Position numbers and translations under genes: made by a program
Notes under the pieces: generated by a model
The model's input: only the letters and a program-made list of their open reading frames with translations
Database searches by the model: none
What the model was told of the DNA's origin: nothing
Assembly: GCF_949628265.1 (NCBI RefSeq)
Contig: NC_088786.1
Coordinates: forward strand, 28,417,681 to 28,481,680
Direction of reading: 5' to 3'
Source of the DNA: Cloeon dipterum
Lineage: Eukaryota; Arthropoda; Insecta; Ephemeroptera; Baetidae
Length of the DNA: 64,000 nucleotides
Part shown: positions 25,383 through 37,188 of the stretch, in pieces
Layout of the letters: each line of letters starts with the position of its first letter
Position numbering within the stretch: position 1 is the first letter of the stretch

Positions 25383-28300
25383 TCAAGTGGCCCTGAGAAG
25401 GGCAAACTTATTGTTAGGATCCCAGTATTCATTTTCACAGCCAGATTCTTCACTATCATCCTCAAAACTATTTTTAAGGCATTCGTTCTCAGGCACGGCC
25501 ACCCTATCCTTCTTTGTCTTATTTGGGTGGCTCTTCTTCTTCTTGCCGATTATTTTCTTTGTGTCTGGAGCAAAGGTGAGAACCAAATCGGCAAGAAAGG
25601 CATGCAGGGCAAAGAGGGTCGGGCCCTTGCTTAAACATGTCTTTACATAGGCCATTGGATCGTGTCTTGATTGCAGACTGTTTGCCACGTTGTACATCAT
25701 AGTGCCTGCGCAAACAAAAATTTATGAACAACCCACACTCTCAGCAATTAAGAAGCCGACAGGCCGTACCTGAGTAGAGTCTGTGCATGGGCGCAGACTG
25801 GAAGGGCTGCAGGAGTAACTGGTTCAACTGGTGTAGTGTGAGGATCAGGCTCTGCAGTTGCGCCAGACTATGCACCAGACTTATGTCATACGCGTTCTTG
25901 CTCTTGCCACTTGGTTTTGAAAACGAGTTATTTGAGTAAATCTCTCCAAAGAGAAGTTTGCACTCAGGCGTGCTCAGGTTAGCTAACAGATGTTTTAAAT
26001 TTCTTGATGAGGTGCTCACCAGGTTACTCAAACTCGTGCCCTTTTTCACTGGTGCTACAACTGTCTGCAAATCCCAGTTACATTATTTATTAATTAGTAC
26101 CAGCCTTAAGAAAACAATAAACAAATGATAATAATTTGTATGACAATTATGGTGTTTTTCAAAACAGAAAAGGAAAGAAATACACACGCAGGTTATTTAT
26201 TAAATTTTAAATTAACGCAGAGTTTAGCTATTTGTTTTTTATAAACTTTGATAATAATTCATTAACTAATACTGTATCATTCATTTCAATTTACTGAAAG
26301 ACTTAAAAAAAGACGGAGGGTGCAAGATTTAACAGCAAATTTTAAAATCCTAGACAATCAGACGGTAAAATGGCACAATAACTCCACTCTAATGACTGTT
26401 TAGAACTTGGGAAAAAAAATCATGTTTAGCAATTAGAGCACAAGATATTAATGAAAAACAATTAAATCAAGGAGAAACCCCTAGAAGTAAGAAAATGCAG
26501 CCCCCAAAGCTTGATTAACAATAACTTATTAAGAGTATGTGTTACCTGCAAGAGCATGCTGAGAACGACAGCGTGTACCAGGCGGTCTGTGATGGGAAAC
26601 TCAGGTTGTTTGGCCCAGTAAAGAACGGCTAAGAAAAAGAGACGCCACTCAGAAGGAATGGGCAGCAAGAGGTCAAGGTTGACGCCTACAGCTGCCAGCA
26701 ACACGCCCCTCCTGTCCTCCAAGGACATATCTGGAATGCTGTGAAGAAGAGGGGCATTCTCAGGGGGAGATTGTCCTTCCTTGAACAATGGCTCCTTGAA
26801 GGGTGATTTAAACCTCCGTGTCACCAGCAGCACTCGGCTGGCCAGATTTGGTCCCAGCAAGATTGTGGTCATCAACCGAACTATTGGTAGACTCACTGCA
26901 CTAGCGCTCTCACGCTCAGAGAAGTCTTCTTTCTGGAAATGTCAGAGCATAAAATTTACAGAAAATAATAAAATTATTTAGCTAATTTGAGGAGGATTTA
27001 AATATTAATTGAAATTGGAACTTCTGCTTTTACTTACTTGTGGTTGCATGATATAGATGTGCAAAGTGCAAAGATCCATGAACACAGGAGGCATTTGGCA
27101 CCTCCGGTACGCATCAATAAAGAATTCTGGCAAAAACTCTGGTATCCTGGTTTTTGAGACCATTTCTTCATCTGTCACTTCAAACCCCTCTTCTTCATTC
27201 TCATCGTCATAGTATTCTTTGGTCTTGCCTTCAGCCTCTTCAGCGCTCTCTGTTTCGTCTTCTTCCATATCACACAGCTGTGGAGGGGTCTCTGGATCCT
27301 GCAAAGTGGTGCTCCTGGTGAGGGGCTTAATTATGCGTTCAGTCTGTAGACTTAGTTACATACCTGATAAGGCTCAAGTCAAAGTACTTGTCAATCGCAC
27401 AGTTGCGCAAGGAGTATGCCGATGACGCTCTCTCAATCGCAACCTTCACTCTTTCCCTCTCGTTCAACTTGATGAAGTGCAATATCTGTTAAAATCTACA
27501 ATTAGTTTAAGTTTTAGCAGCGTCTCCTGATTTCACCTTTTGCAATGCACTATCTGGATTCTCTCTGCGCAGCCATTGGATTAATCCAGCGATTTTGCGC
27601 TGTTGTAGCGACAATCTCTTGCTACCCAGCTTCTTTATCTGGGCAAAGAATGGATCAAAAAGATTTCTTTTAACATAGTCGTTGCCCAGTAGAGTCGCCA
27701 TCAACGGCATCATCTCAGGCTGAAGGCCTCCAAACATGTTGAGAAACCTTTTCAGCTGATAGATACGGCAGCTAAGAAACCTGGCTCCATCATTCGACAG
27801 CAGCAGCTGGTCAAAGGGAATGTAGAGGACGTCCAGCATGAAGAAATCTGAATCCAGGCTAAGCACAGGGCATTGAAGCGTTTGAGCAAGTGCAGCAATC
27901 TCCTCATCTGCTTCAAAGTCACACTGAGCCATTTGCACTCCCAGTTCAGACAACACCAATCTTTTAACAGAACACATTTTTTAATCATCAGTTACATGGA
28001 AAAACAAGGTTGGCAAGGGCTCACTTAAAGGTTTCTCTGTGGAAAAGAGGGAAGACGTTTTTCCTTGTCTGGTTGGCAGGGTTGACCTTTGAGCAAGCTT
28101 GGATCTTGCCCTTCAGCCTGTGCCACACGGTGGGCAGCTTCCTCGCCTCATAGCCGCCATCAAAGAGCACCAACGACTCGATTCCGCAGGCTTTAAGCCT
28201 TTCAAAATAGTCTCTAATGCAGCAACCAAACCGGTCGTAGTCGCCCCCGTAAGCAGGGTTGCTTTTAGAAAAATAGACGTACAGTTGAGAAGCGAGGTTG

Positions 28301-28466
28301 TTCCCGTCTACAACCAGCGTACAATCCTGCAGTCTGTGAGTCTGATGGAAGATAAAAGGACGGGTTAACAGGATTATATATTATGAGACTTAAATTTTTA
28401 TCTTTATACCTGAAGGTAATCAGAAGCATTGTTCGAGATGAATGTAGCCAGGCCTCGAACCCCCAT
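25383..28466 (-). CDS. ASTE1: Asteroid homologue (ASTE1), XPG/FEN-like nuclease-fold protein
   Basis: Eight coding exons, 28466-28410, 28341-28025, 27960-27537, 27485-27364, 27314-27038, 26932-26546, 26064-25770 and 25705-25383, join in phase to 733 residues. The start MGVRGLATFI is the N-terminal motif of the XPG/FEN1 superfamily. Acidic residues fitting the FEN1 active-site positions can all be seen: LVVDGNN, VLFDGGY, FEADEEIA, LDSDF and GNDY. In Drosophila, asteroid modifies EGF-receptor signalling. Human ASTE1 has been reported as a nuclease acting with shieldin in double-strand break repair. The C-terminal 400 residues are family-specific, with an acidic insert (about residues 315-345) and a Lys-rich patch (KKKKSH) near the end. 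It is head-to-head with the LAP1 gene. Exon 5 uses the acceptor at 27316-27315; another AG slightly downstream would break frame. The molecular role in this species is inferred. Confidence 0.92.
26175..26217 (+). repeat. Second dispersed repeat, copy B
   Basis: Shares an identical 20-base core with 18831-18850 and about 60 bases of looser similarity overall. It lies in ASTE1 intron 6 (between the exons at 26546 and 26064), antisense to that gene. No terminal inverted repeats or target-site duplication could be defined. Confidence 0.6.
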
Positions 28467-29890
28467 TTTTGTTGGTCTAGAATTTTTCTCCTTGAGTGAC
28501 GTGTTTTACAATGCAGAACATGGTGTGCTTTTAAACATTTAGGTCCTAACCTCAAGTGCTGTATTTTACCATTATAAAATTAATGAAAATCTACGCGCGG
28601 AGCTCGTTGCTGGCTGACAAAATTATTCCGTTTTTCACTATAATATTAATTATTTTTATAGATTTCGTCCAAGAGACGGAATAGTTTGAGCCTAAACAAC
28701 GTTCTGACAAAATATGTTTACCCTGACAATGATTTGAATTCATGCAGAGTTGATAAAAATGTAGATATAACATAAACTTGGTCCGAATAATACATATTTT
28801 TGCTCTTACCTATTAAATAATAATGTGTCCTCCTACACACAAAGATGACAAGAGAAAGCTATCTTAACATGAATCTTGTACATGTTTTGTTTTCGTTGTG
28901 CCTCTTAAGTCCACTCAAGTCTAAGTTCAGGTCAATCTAGTCTGTACCTTCATCTACCACAGAAAGCTGAACCAGAACCAAAGCTGACAATGAGATGAGA
29001 GCTGAACGAAACGAAGCGAACAAACATACCCAGGATACCCAGCAAGAACTGGCCAGAACCCAACCCACGTGTTTGTGTTGTTGATGTTGATAATTTGTTT
29101 GGGGGAGGGGCAATTTTAGATGAACCGTGCTTGACGCTTGACGTTAAGCGTAAGCGTCCTTACTGAACGCCAGGCTTGTGCTGGGCTTGTTTCATTTTAA
29201 AATTTTTAGAAATAAGAGACGAGGATCATTGTAAAGTGACTGGAAAGTGAGAAATTTCGTTAAACTGAAGAAGGAGGTAAATAAGCATGCTTAATTCAGA
29301 TTAAATATATATGTATGTATATGCGAATTACAAAATTAGTTAAACATTTCATACAGAGTGACGTGTTTAATTATCGCTAACTATAAAATGGATTTAGCAC
29401 TTCAGCTTGAGCCAGCTCTTGTACTTTTGCAGTGATATATTATCAAATGTATGATACACAGAAAAATGGAAATTGAGACTCTTTAAATTTAATATCATAC
29501 TACTATGTTATACATTATCAGATCTAAAGATTATAAGTTAGAGATAAGTGAGATAGTTGAGAGTAAAATCGGTGTGTGATATCCATAGAGATGTGTGTTG
29601 TACCAGCACCAGCTCTGTGGAGAGGTATGTATATATTATTTTAAATTTGCGGTACTGGCGGAAAGTAAAAATATATTTTATACAATTAATTATGTAAGAT
29701 ATACATAATGTCGTGTATCTATTCTATGATCCATTCAAAAGAAGTATTTTTATAACTCATTAAAATATAATTTAGCCTCCAGCATCAAGTAAAACAACAC
29801 CCTAAAATTCTGTTTAGTTGGGCAAACCCGGGAAATTTCGCAAACGAAGCTGCTAGTGCTGCTGCCGAAAACGGATCCAATCCTGTCAAA
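28467..29890. promoter_or_regulatory. Divergent promoter region between ASTE1 and LAP1
   Basis: 1.4 kb separates the two start codons. A candidate noncoding first exon of LAP1 ends at 29276 with donor GGTAAAT; its partner acceptor would be TTTAG at 29817. An inverted repeat GACGCTT/AAGCGTC (29133-29139 and 29152-29158) lies in the likely core region beside a G-rich run. No TATA box was recognised. The bidirectional role is inferred from layout only. Confidence 0.4.
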
Positions 29891-30985
29891 ATGCAAACGA
29901 GATCGCAGAGCAAGTCGCCTGCTGTTGCCAAGTACGGTAAGTTAACACAAAATTTCAGAGTAATGAATATAAAAAATTACAATAATTAATTACAAACTAT
30001 GTACTTATTTAATACAGATGGCGGAGGAAATCAGGAGCATTTACAAAGGGGTGATGGAAAAACTGGCAAAAAGAAACCATCAGCAAACGTAGAGCCCATG
30101 TACTATAATGAAACCAACTCGAAACTAATCGAGGAGCTAACTAATATTGACGATGATAAGCTAAAAGCGAACCCCCAACCTCAAGCAAGCAATCGAACAA
30201 ATGGTACTCAAAATCCCATAAAGTCCTCTGCGTGGTGCCCAAAAATGACATTTTTCATCACTGCTATTGCAATAGCAATAGCTATTGCAATAGCAATAGC
30301 TCCTTTTGCAATATTGCAATTAGCAATAGCAATAAAACCGTGCTACTTCTTGAAAGAAGGACCAGCGACTGAACTTTATAAACCTGCGTTTGATGAACAA
30401 ATCAAAATTATTCGAAGCCAGTTTCCAAGGTGCTTAAACTTTTTTTAGCAATCCAAATAAGACATTTCACCAAATAATTTTATCATTTTTTCCAGCCAAA
30501 AGCAAAAATCCTGGAATACTTTGGTTGCTGGTGCCTACGATTTTATCGACAACACTGAACGGCCTCTGATCGTCCTCATGCATGGATACAACAAGAATAC
30601 AATGAACTGCTTAGGCCGACGGTATATGGAGGCTCTGAACAAGACTGTTACCACAAAAGATGCAGCACATCTGCAAGCTGGAGATTACGGGGAGATAGTG
30701 AAAATCATAAAAGACTCACTGGAGAGATCTGGTGGACTATTACTTACCGACCTTGAGAGCTTAGACGCCAAAATGGCTATGGCACTACATAATGTTTGTG
30801 ATAAAGAGACGCCTTTGGTGAAGAACTCAATAGTGGTGATAACTGCTGGTCGAACTCTTGATGATATTGTAAAAGTTTGGGCTAAGCACATTGAGGATGA
30901 CAAATTAGTCGCCCTGGTGACAAGGATTAGGGACAGGGTTATAACCGTGTTGCCTGAGGAAAATTTGCCCTGCGACTTAAACTAG
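29891..30985 (+). CDS. LAP1-type torsin-interacting protein (TOR1AIP family)
   Basis: Exons 29891-29936, 30018-30429 and 30496-30985 join in phase to 315 residues. LAP1 and LULL1 are single-pass proteins of the inner nuclear membrane or ER whose lumenal domain activates torsin AAA+ ATPases. Visible parts are a short polar nucleoplasmic tail (about 85 residues), one membrane span built of Ala-Ile repeats (about residues 92-115), and a lumenal AAA-like domain. The lumenal domain has family landmarks: DNTERPLIVLMHG, LLLTDLESLDAKMA, NVCDKETPLVKNSIVVITAG and the C-terminal DDKLVALVTRIRDRVITVLP. The Arg in TRI aligns with the arginine finger of human LAP1 (WSRISHLVLP), which supplies the catalytic arginine to torsin. 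The nucleoplasmic part is much shorter than in vertebrates. Reading is open upstream of the ATG to 29818, so a longer N-terminus from an upstream exon is possible. Confidence 0.9.
30263..30333 (+). repeat. GCAATA-type hexanucleotide repeat coding the LAP1 membrane span
   Basis: Near-perfect units of GCAATA and GCTATTGC, broken once by a CTCCTTTTGCAATATTGC stretch, encode alternating Ala-Ile. Because TATTGCAATA is its own reverse complement, the array is highly self-complementary. It keeps frame and lies wholly inside the predicted transmembrane segment. Confidence 0.85.
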
Positions 30986-31104
30986 TTTTGGAAACCTAAA
31001 TTCAGGTGACAGTGTGTGCTAAATATTATTTTTAAAGGTGCCATGTGAGAATGAAACAAAGTTTCCCTCTTTAAATCTATCATTATTGACAGGAACTTAT
31101 GAGT

Positions 31105-31110
31105 ATTAAA
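31105..31110 (+). other. Polyadenylation signal ATTAAA, LAP1
   Basis: Common variant hexamer 120 bases after the LAP1 stop. It stands 31 bases before the end signal of the convergent protease gene, so the two mature 3' ends probably meet or overlap. Confidence 0.4.
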
Positions 31111-31140
31111 ACATTGTACAACTTTTTTACAACAAAGATT

Positions 31141-31146
31141 TTTATT
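31141..31146 (-). other. Polyadenylation signal AATAAA, 26-29-p protease
   Basis: Reverse-strand AATAAA 39 bases past the protease stop codon at 31187-31185. Such a short 3' untranslated region is plausible, and no nearer signal is present. Confidence 0.5.
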
Positions 31147-31184
31147 TATCTTTTGAATTACACGAACGCTTGCCTTTTTATTTC

Positions 31185-34100
31185 CTACATGACTACATAA
31201 GTGGGGGCTGTGAGAACACCACAGTTGTTGTCCTTTTGGGCCATCAGAATGTATCCATCATTACCCCAGTAGTTGGACCATGAGTTCTTAATAAGCCAGT
31301 AGTCTTTGCCATTCAGAGTGCCATAGCCGACTAAGAGCACCGCATGGTCCAAATCGAATGAAGAGCTCCCTGTAATTACATTATATCAACGCTAGGTCAC
31401 ATTCGTTAATGTCATTAAACACAGCTCTATCTTAATAATATTTTTTCATAAAAACGGTTGCAAAAATTAATTTGATCGTTGTTTAACTTACCGCACTTAG
31501 GCTCGAAGTAAACGCCATTGGAATAGAAAGAAAATGTTTTGTGCGAAGCGTCAATAGCAACCGAGATGGGTCCATGCTTGGACAAAGCCAACTTGAGGGC
31601 GGCCACGCTGCCAGAGGTCACATTCACGAAGCCCTTAATCGTGGCCGTCACAGTCACATTGTCCACGTGGCAGTAACCGTCCTACGAATCCCCATGGGGG
31701 TTATTATATATTTTCGTTTCATTAAAAAAAGTATTATCGCACCTGTCCCAGGTAGGGGCCGTATTCTTCCTCAGTGGGAATTCCGCCGTGTTTCATCATC
31801 CAATTGTAGGAGCGGAAGTCCTCGCCGCCATCGCAGCCGTTGTTGCCATAGCCCCAGCTGCAGTCGATCAATGCCTAAATATATTAACGTTTCATTATTC
31901 ACCCCTTCTATTTTTATTTTAATAATTTCTGAATGACCTGTTGAGAGACCCGGATGAGGTGTCCATATTTCACAAAGTAGGCGCCCTCGATGGCGCCGGT
32001 GGTGCCGAAACTCCAGCAAGAGCCACACACAGACTGGTCTTTGACAGGGGTGACGGCGCCGAAGATGCGCCAGTCCATTGAATCGGGCACCTTGTGCATC
32101 TCGGGCTTGTCGTATGGGAAAGCACTGCCACCGTTGTAGCCTTCCGAGTACTGCCGGCCCCTGAAGGCTTTCATCTCGAGCTCACTTTTGTCGGCCATGT
32201 GGTTCACTGCCAGCTTGTAGGGCAGGCCGGCTCTGTTGGTCGAATGGATGTACCTGAGGTTCTGCCTGAAAATGTCCTTGCGCTTGCCGTGTTCGCTGGG
32301 GTCCTGGTACTGCTTGTTGTGCGTCTGCTTGAATTGCTCGAACGCATCGTTCACGTGGGTCTCGTAATTCTGCATAAACTCGCGCATTGGGTTGAACGTG
32401 TAAATGTGTTTGTCTCCTGGACCAGGAAAACTGGTGCAGGTCATATCTGAAAAATTATCAACGTAACGTCAAAAAAAGTTATTTTAGAAGTCTCTGTTCC
32501 TTTTTAAACTAGCTGGGACTTTTTTTTATAAATGTGCTTTTACCAATAAGATAACACGTGATGATTTATTTTTTTATTTTTATATCAATATAATGGAAAT
32601 ATTTTCCTGTTCAAGAAATTAACCGTTATAAGTTAGTATCAAATTTATGGGGGGGGGGGGATAAAATACAAATTACATGACCCTGATTAAAAATATGGAT
32701 CGGAATTTTGAATAATATCAAGAGTAATTTTTAATTAGCATTTGCCATTCAAAGATCCTCTATTCTTACTTTCTGGCAGCTGGAAAACAGAGGCGGAAGG
32801 CGCTTCATACGAATACCAGTCGTATTCAAGATAGTAGTGATCGTAGTGCGAGCCGAGCAGCGAGTTAAATCCACGCATCTCGTAGCGTATGGGCAACGCA
32901 ATGCTTTTGGTGGGATCCTGCTGGTTCTTCTTGTACCGGATCCACATGGTGTACTTGTTGACCTTGTCACCGTTCGTGACCACTAAGCGCCACTTCTCGG
33001 TGGTGTGTCCGCTCACCATGTCCTCGCCGATGCACTGAAAGAATAAATGGATAAATTTTGCGACGTGTGCGACGCAAAAGATAGTCCACCTCAAATCCAG
33101 TGAGGTCGGGCAGGATGGACTGGGTGTCCACCTTGTTGCTCTCCGAGTCGCCTTGCACTTCCAAACACATCTCCTGGTTGAGCTGCGTTTCGGTGGTGAC
33201 AGGCGCCAGTTTGCGACTCACGCCGGCTGGGCCCTCTTTGCTCAACTGGTACGTCTTCACCACGCCTGTGAATACGGTTAAATCACGTAAATAAAATGCC
33301 AGAGGGTGCTTTTGATAAGAGTTTATACCGCCGTAGTAGTCAATCCTGCTGTTGCCTGCTTCCTCGTCGTACCACGCCATGAAAGGCTCCCTTATTTCCG
33401 CGTAGGGGATGTAAAGGGTACCTTTGGCCGAGTACTGGCTGCTAAATGCGGGAGCCTCCTTCACTTTAGCCACCGTCTCGCCTGCGACTGCACCTTCGCC
33501 AACTTTAAAATTAATGAATTAATTATGTGCTTGCAAATTTGAAAAATAAAACTTTTTTAACGAAGTTTACTTTGGAAAATTATACAAGAAAATTCAAATC
33601 AGCAGCAAAATTTATTACAGTTTTTATGGAACGTAAATTTATATACTTTAATGCAATTTTCGCATTTTCATCAATCACGTTTCTCGCATACTTCACGTCC
33701 CAGTTTTCCTGCTTGAATTTGTAAATAAATAAATAAAACCGTAAACAGAACAAATGATTACGCAATAAAATTGTGCGATAAAAGGAAACGACCATACATT
33801 CCAAAAAATAATTTATTAATCTTCCCCACTTAAAAATCACGACGCAATTTTTATTATCTTTGTAATAAAAATGATCGTTCCTTTTGCCCACATAAAAATC
33901 CACGTGAATCACTGAAATCTATATCGATAAATATAGAATTTTCCTCGTTATAATATCCAACTTGCTAACTTAACATTAATTTTTATTTTATATTTTGCTC
34001 TTTTTATCCCTCTCCGAGGAGCGGGAAGGGCGCGCACTGCACTAGCTCGAATGCTGAAACCCCGGGTCCCAATAACACCGCGAACGGATAACATGGGCGC

Positions 34101-34955
34101 ACCAGGCCGCACAGGAACTCAGCCCACTCGAGGGCCACTTGCCTCCGCACTGAGGACTTTTTGAAACGCTAGACTTTCGTCCTGTGATGCCTAATCACGC
34201 ATGCTGGAAAGGTGCAAAGCAGCAAAAGTAGCGAGTGCGTCTACGGACGTGCTTTGACGCACATTTTATAGATGCCAGCCAAGTTATATTATATTATTTA
34301 ATATCCTAACATTTAGATTTTGATGAAAATGGTGTACTCGTTATATTACATTTTAACCACGAAGAAAATCATCTGCATAGTTTTGCATTTTTTATTCTCT
34401 AATCCGCTGTTTACAAAAATCTGCATTTCAGGCATTTTATTTTATAATGAATGATCTACTCATTGTCAGTTGAAGATTTCCGCTAACTGTTGCTAGGCGC
34501 ACACTGCACACTATGGAACAAAAACTTTATTGTGGCGTCTGTTCTCCCCCAACGAGAAGTGGTCGCACGAGATATATTGAGTGTGCTTTTAAAGATCAAA
34601 AGAGATGAGAGATTATTCGTGTTTGCGCTTTAATGCAACGCGCACTATGCGACGCACTACAGGCCGAGAATTTGAACAAAGTTTATTTTTTCTTCCATTT
34701 TGAGAAATATCCAGTGGTTCTATCATTTTACGTTTGATTTAAAAATTTTGAGCCTACACGAATTAATCTCAAAGTACATCAAAAACAGATAAAATAAATA
34801 TATACATTTTTTACTTCCAAATATACATTTCATCCAAGCAAAAAAAAACTTCATATCAAACATCATAAAGCCATTTCAATAGAAAATAATTGCAATAATT
34901 GATAATTACTTGCGATCAGTGCGAAGCCGGCGATGAGAAGCACAGTTGGCTTCAT
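31185..34955 (-). CDS. 26-29-p: 26-29-p type papain-family cysteine protease (cathepsin L-like)
   Basis: Eight coding exons, 34955-34910, 33502-33329, 33265-33090, 33034-32770, 32446-31938, 31874-31743, 31681-31492 and 31369-31185, join in phase to 558 residues (fly 26-29-p is about 550). The first exon encodes only a signal peptide ([15 protein letters not shown]). Next comes the long N-terminal domain peculiar to this family (about residues 20-220), then an inhibitory prodomain with a complete ERFNIN motif (E-R-F-N-I-N within [20 protein letters not shown]). The mature peptidase carries the oxyanion Gln (VKDQSV), catalytic Cys at about residue 364 (CGSCWSF), His ([11 protein letters not shown]) and Asn ([10 protein letters not shown]), so it should be active. 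The family was first known from insect haemocytes as a two-chain 26/29-kDa enzyme acting in lysosomes or haemolymph. Intron 1 is 1.4 kb; the other introns are short. Confidence 0.95.
32649..32660. repeat. 12-base G homopolymer
   Basis: Twelve G in a row in an otherwise AT-rich intron of the protease gene. It could form G-quadruplex-type stacking between strands, or may be an assembly-length uncertainty. No function is indicated. Confidence 0.9.
34003..34038 (+). repeat. Dispersed 36-bp repeat, copy B
   Basis: Near-identical to 12741-12776 with the same orientation; lies in intron 1 of the protease gene. The 60 bases after it stay GC-rich and do not match the sequence after copy A, so the shared unit ends near CGCGCACT. 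Confidence 0.6.
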
Positions 34956-35736
34956 TTTTAGAAAGGGTCGGTCCAGCAGGAGAATTTGTTGCGTATTCTT
35001 CCACTCAGCTCAGGGACGTGCTCAAGTCTGAGGAGGTTTTGGGCACTCTATTATTACTCCAGCTCTTTATGCTGACTCTTGCAGCGGGGTGGGGAACGAA
35101 ATACCATCATGTTTTTGTTATTGTTGCGCTGCTCCCTTCTGACATGGGATCTGTTTGGAGCGTCAGTAATTTCTCGGAACGAATCATTTCTTCGAATATG
35201 GATGTTAACAAGGCAAAAAATCGTGCTGACGAGACCCTACGTGAGAAGAAAACGTACCTGATGGTGTTTTGCTATATCCGCTCGAGTTTGCTGAGATTGC
35301 TATTTTAAAAATTAATTAAAAATACGAAAAATACTATTTCGGATTTTAATGAGAGCCAAGGCAAAAACTCGAATGGCCCACGGCTGCTGTGACACACTGC
35401 AGATCTCTCTCTCTCTCTCTGATTTATTAAGTTGAATATGCGATTTATCTTATCACGTGAGTGCTAGGGATACTGCGCGCGTGGGTCAACGCGGGGATAG
35501 GTCATTTGGCAGCAGATAAAGAGGAGTAAACTTTGGCCTTTGTGGTCATTGCGTGTCAATCCTCTGTCTCTGTAACTTTTACGAAACACTCAAAGTTTAT
35601 GTTATTCCACTTTTGCTTAACACATTCTTTAGTTCAATTCCCTCATGTGATATCTTCGGTATTTAAATGATTAATTATTGACCTTATTGGATGTTATTTC
35701 AGATAAAAAATACTGAAAATATAAATAAATATGATA

Positions 35737-35783
<47 letters not shown>

Positions 35784-37080
35784 CTTTTTACGCAACAAGT
35801 AATTACAGATATGTTGAGATAACTATACATGTTATTTCATTTTCACGTAGAGAGCACCGAAGAGATAAATAAAGATCCAATGTTACATAATTTAAAATAT
35901 ATTTTGTTTTAAAAATCATGAGTGTGTGTACAAGTGGTATTTTATAAAAAGCTCTAAAAATTACACAGAGCGCAGTATTTACACCATTGCGTATTACCAA
36001 ATCCAAGCACTATAGTTAATGTACCAGTAGTTGTAATAGAGACACCGCAATATTATATTATTATATACAACGTATTTTTATTGAAAACTTTATCTAACAT
36101 AGCATCTGCTCGTAAAGTGTGGATTGCCGTATCTGATGATTCCTGGATTTAGAAATTCAGCACCTTAAATTTCCAAATGCCTAATCTAATATTTTCTTAT
36201 TTTCGATTGATTGAAGCCCAGCAGGTTTTGATAGCTGCGTTGAATTAAGCAATTTATTGGAAGCCTGTTTGCGCGCGCAAGTAAAATATAGAGCCGCGAA
36301 ATGACTAGTGCTAAAGGCAGCGTTGAATTTTCCCATCTTAAAACATTTTATAGCCACGTGCACGATGCCTTCTTTCCTCATAATTCGGTTGTAATTGCTA
36401 TTATTATACCTAAGCGCGTGCAGGCCAGCAAGAATGCGCTGCTGAATGCTGTCGTGCTTGTCTCAATCACGGTAATTTTCAATTCGCCGAAAATTTACGC
36501 GTCTGCGATGAAAGTAATTAATAAAACTAACTGCTATGTAATCGTTTCAGGAATTTTTTTCTATATGAAAAAACTTAATTTTTAGTTAAAAAATAGAAAT
36601 ATTACAGTGACAATGATCTAGAAATATAGTATGAACAACTTGTATCGTTGCACACTAAAACAAGAACTGAAAGAAATTTGACGTTTTATCAACGACCCGA
36701 GGCGTCACGTAGACAGTTCATTTTAAGAGAGACTATTAAAATTAAATCAAATTGCTTTGATGACCAATTAAAACTTGTAAAGTTCATTTTTCTTTATCTC
36801 TTTTAGCGGTTATTTGTTTTGCATTGCAATTTGCAACACGCATACCGAGAGGAAAAGAGAGGAGGAAGTAGAGTCAAAATATAATTTTCAGCCTAGTCAT
36901 TTTTCAACGCATTAATTTGAATTAATATAATTTATCATATATACTGTTTATCCTACGTGCCCTTTGCGCGGTTCGACTTTCAACTGGCTGTGACGTCTGC
37001 GATAATAAGCAAGCGGCCAAATATAAAATATTATTTTGAGACAAGTGCAACATCAGTCAAAACAAGCCAAATGATGAGCG
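34956..37080. other. Divergent spacer between the protease and ECHDC1 genes
   Basis: No gene recognised. It contains a CT-rich run (35405-35421), an AT microsatellite (about 35744-35781) and ordinary AT-rich DNA. Promoters of both flanking genes should lie at its two ends. No strong TATA box was found. Confidence 0.4.
35744..35781. repeat. AT dinucleotide microsatellite, about 19 units
   Basis: Alternating AT run in the spacer upstream of the protease gene, preceded by imperfect ATAAT units. It is likely polymorphic in length. Confidence 0.9.
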
Positions 37081-37188
37081 ATGGACGAGCGCCAACATGA
37101 GGTGTGCAAAAATAATCGCATCAAAACAATCGCTGCTGCAGGTGAGAACGACGTCAATCACGAGAGCAGAGAGAACGTCGGCGACGAG

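Noticed and set aside
31749-31755. A single CAGGTAG motif
   Set aside because: It lies at a protease exon-intron border and is explained by CAG|GTNNG-type donor sequence on the other strand and coding constraint; one isolated copy is expected by chance.
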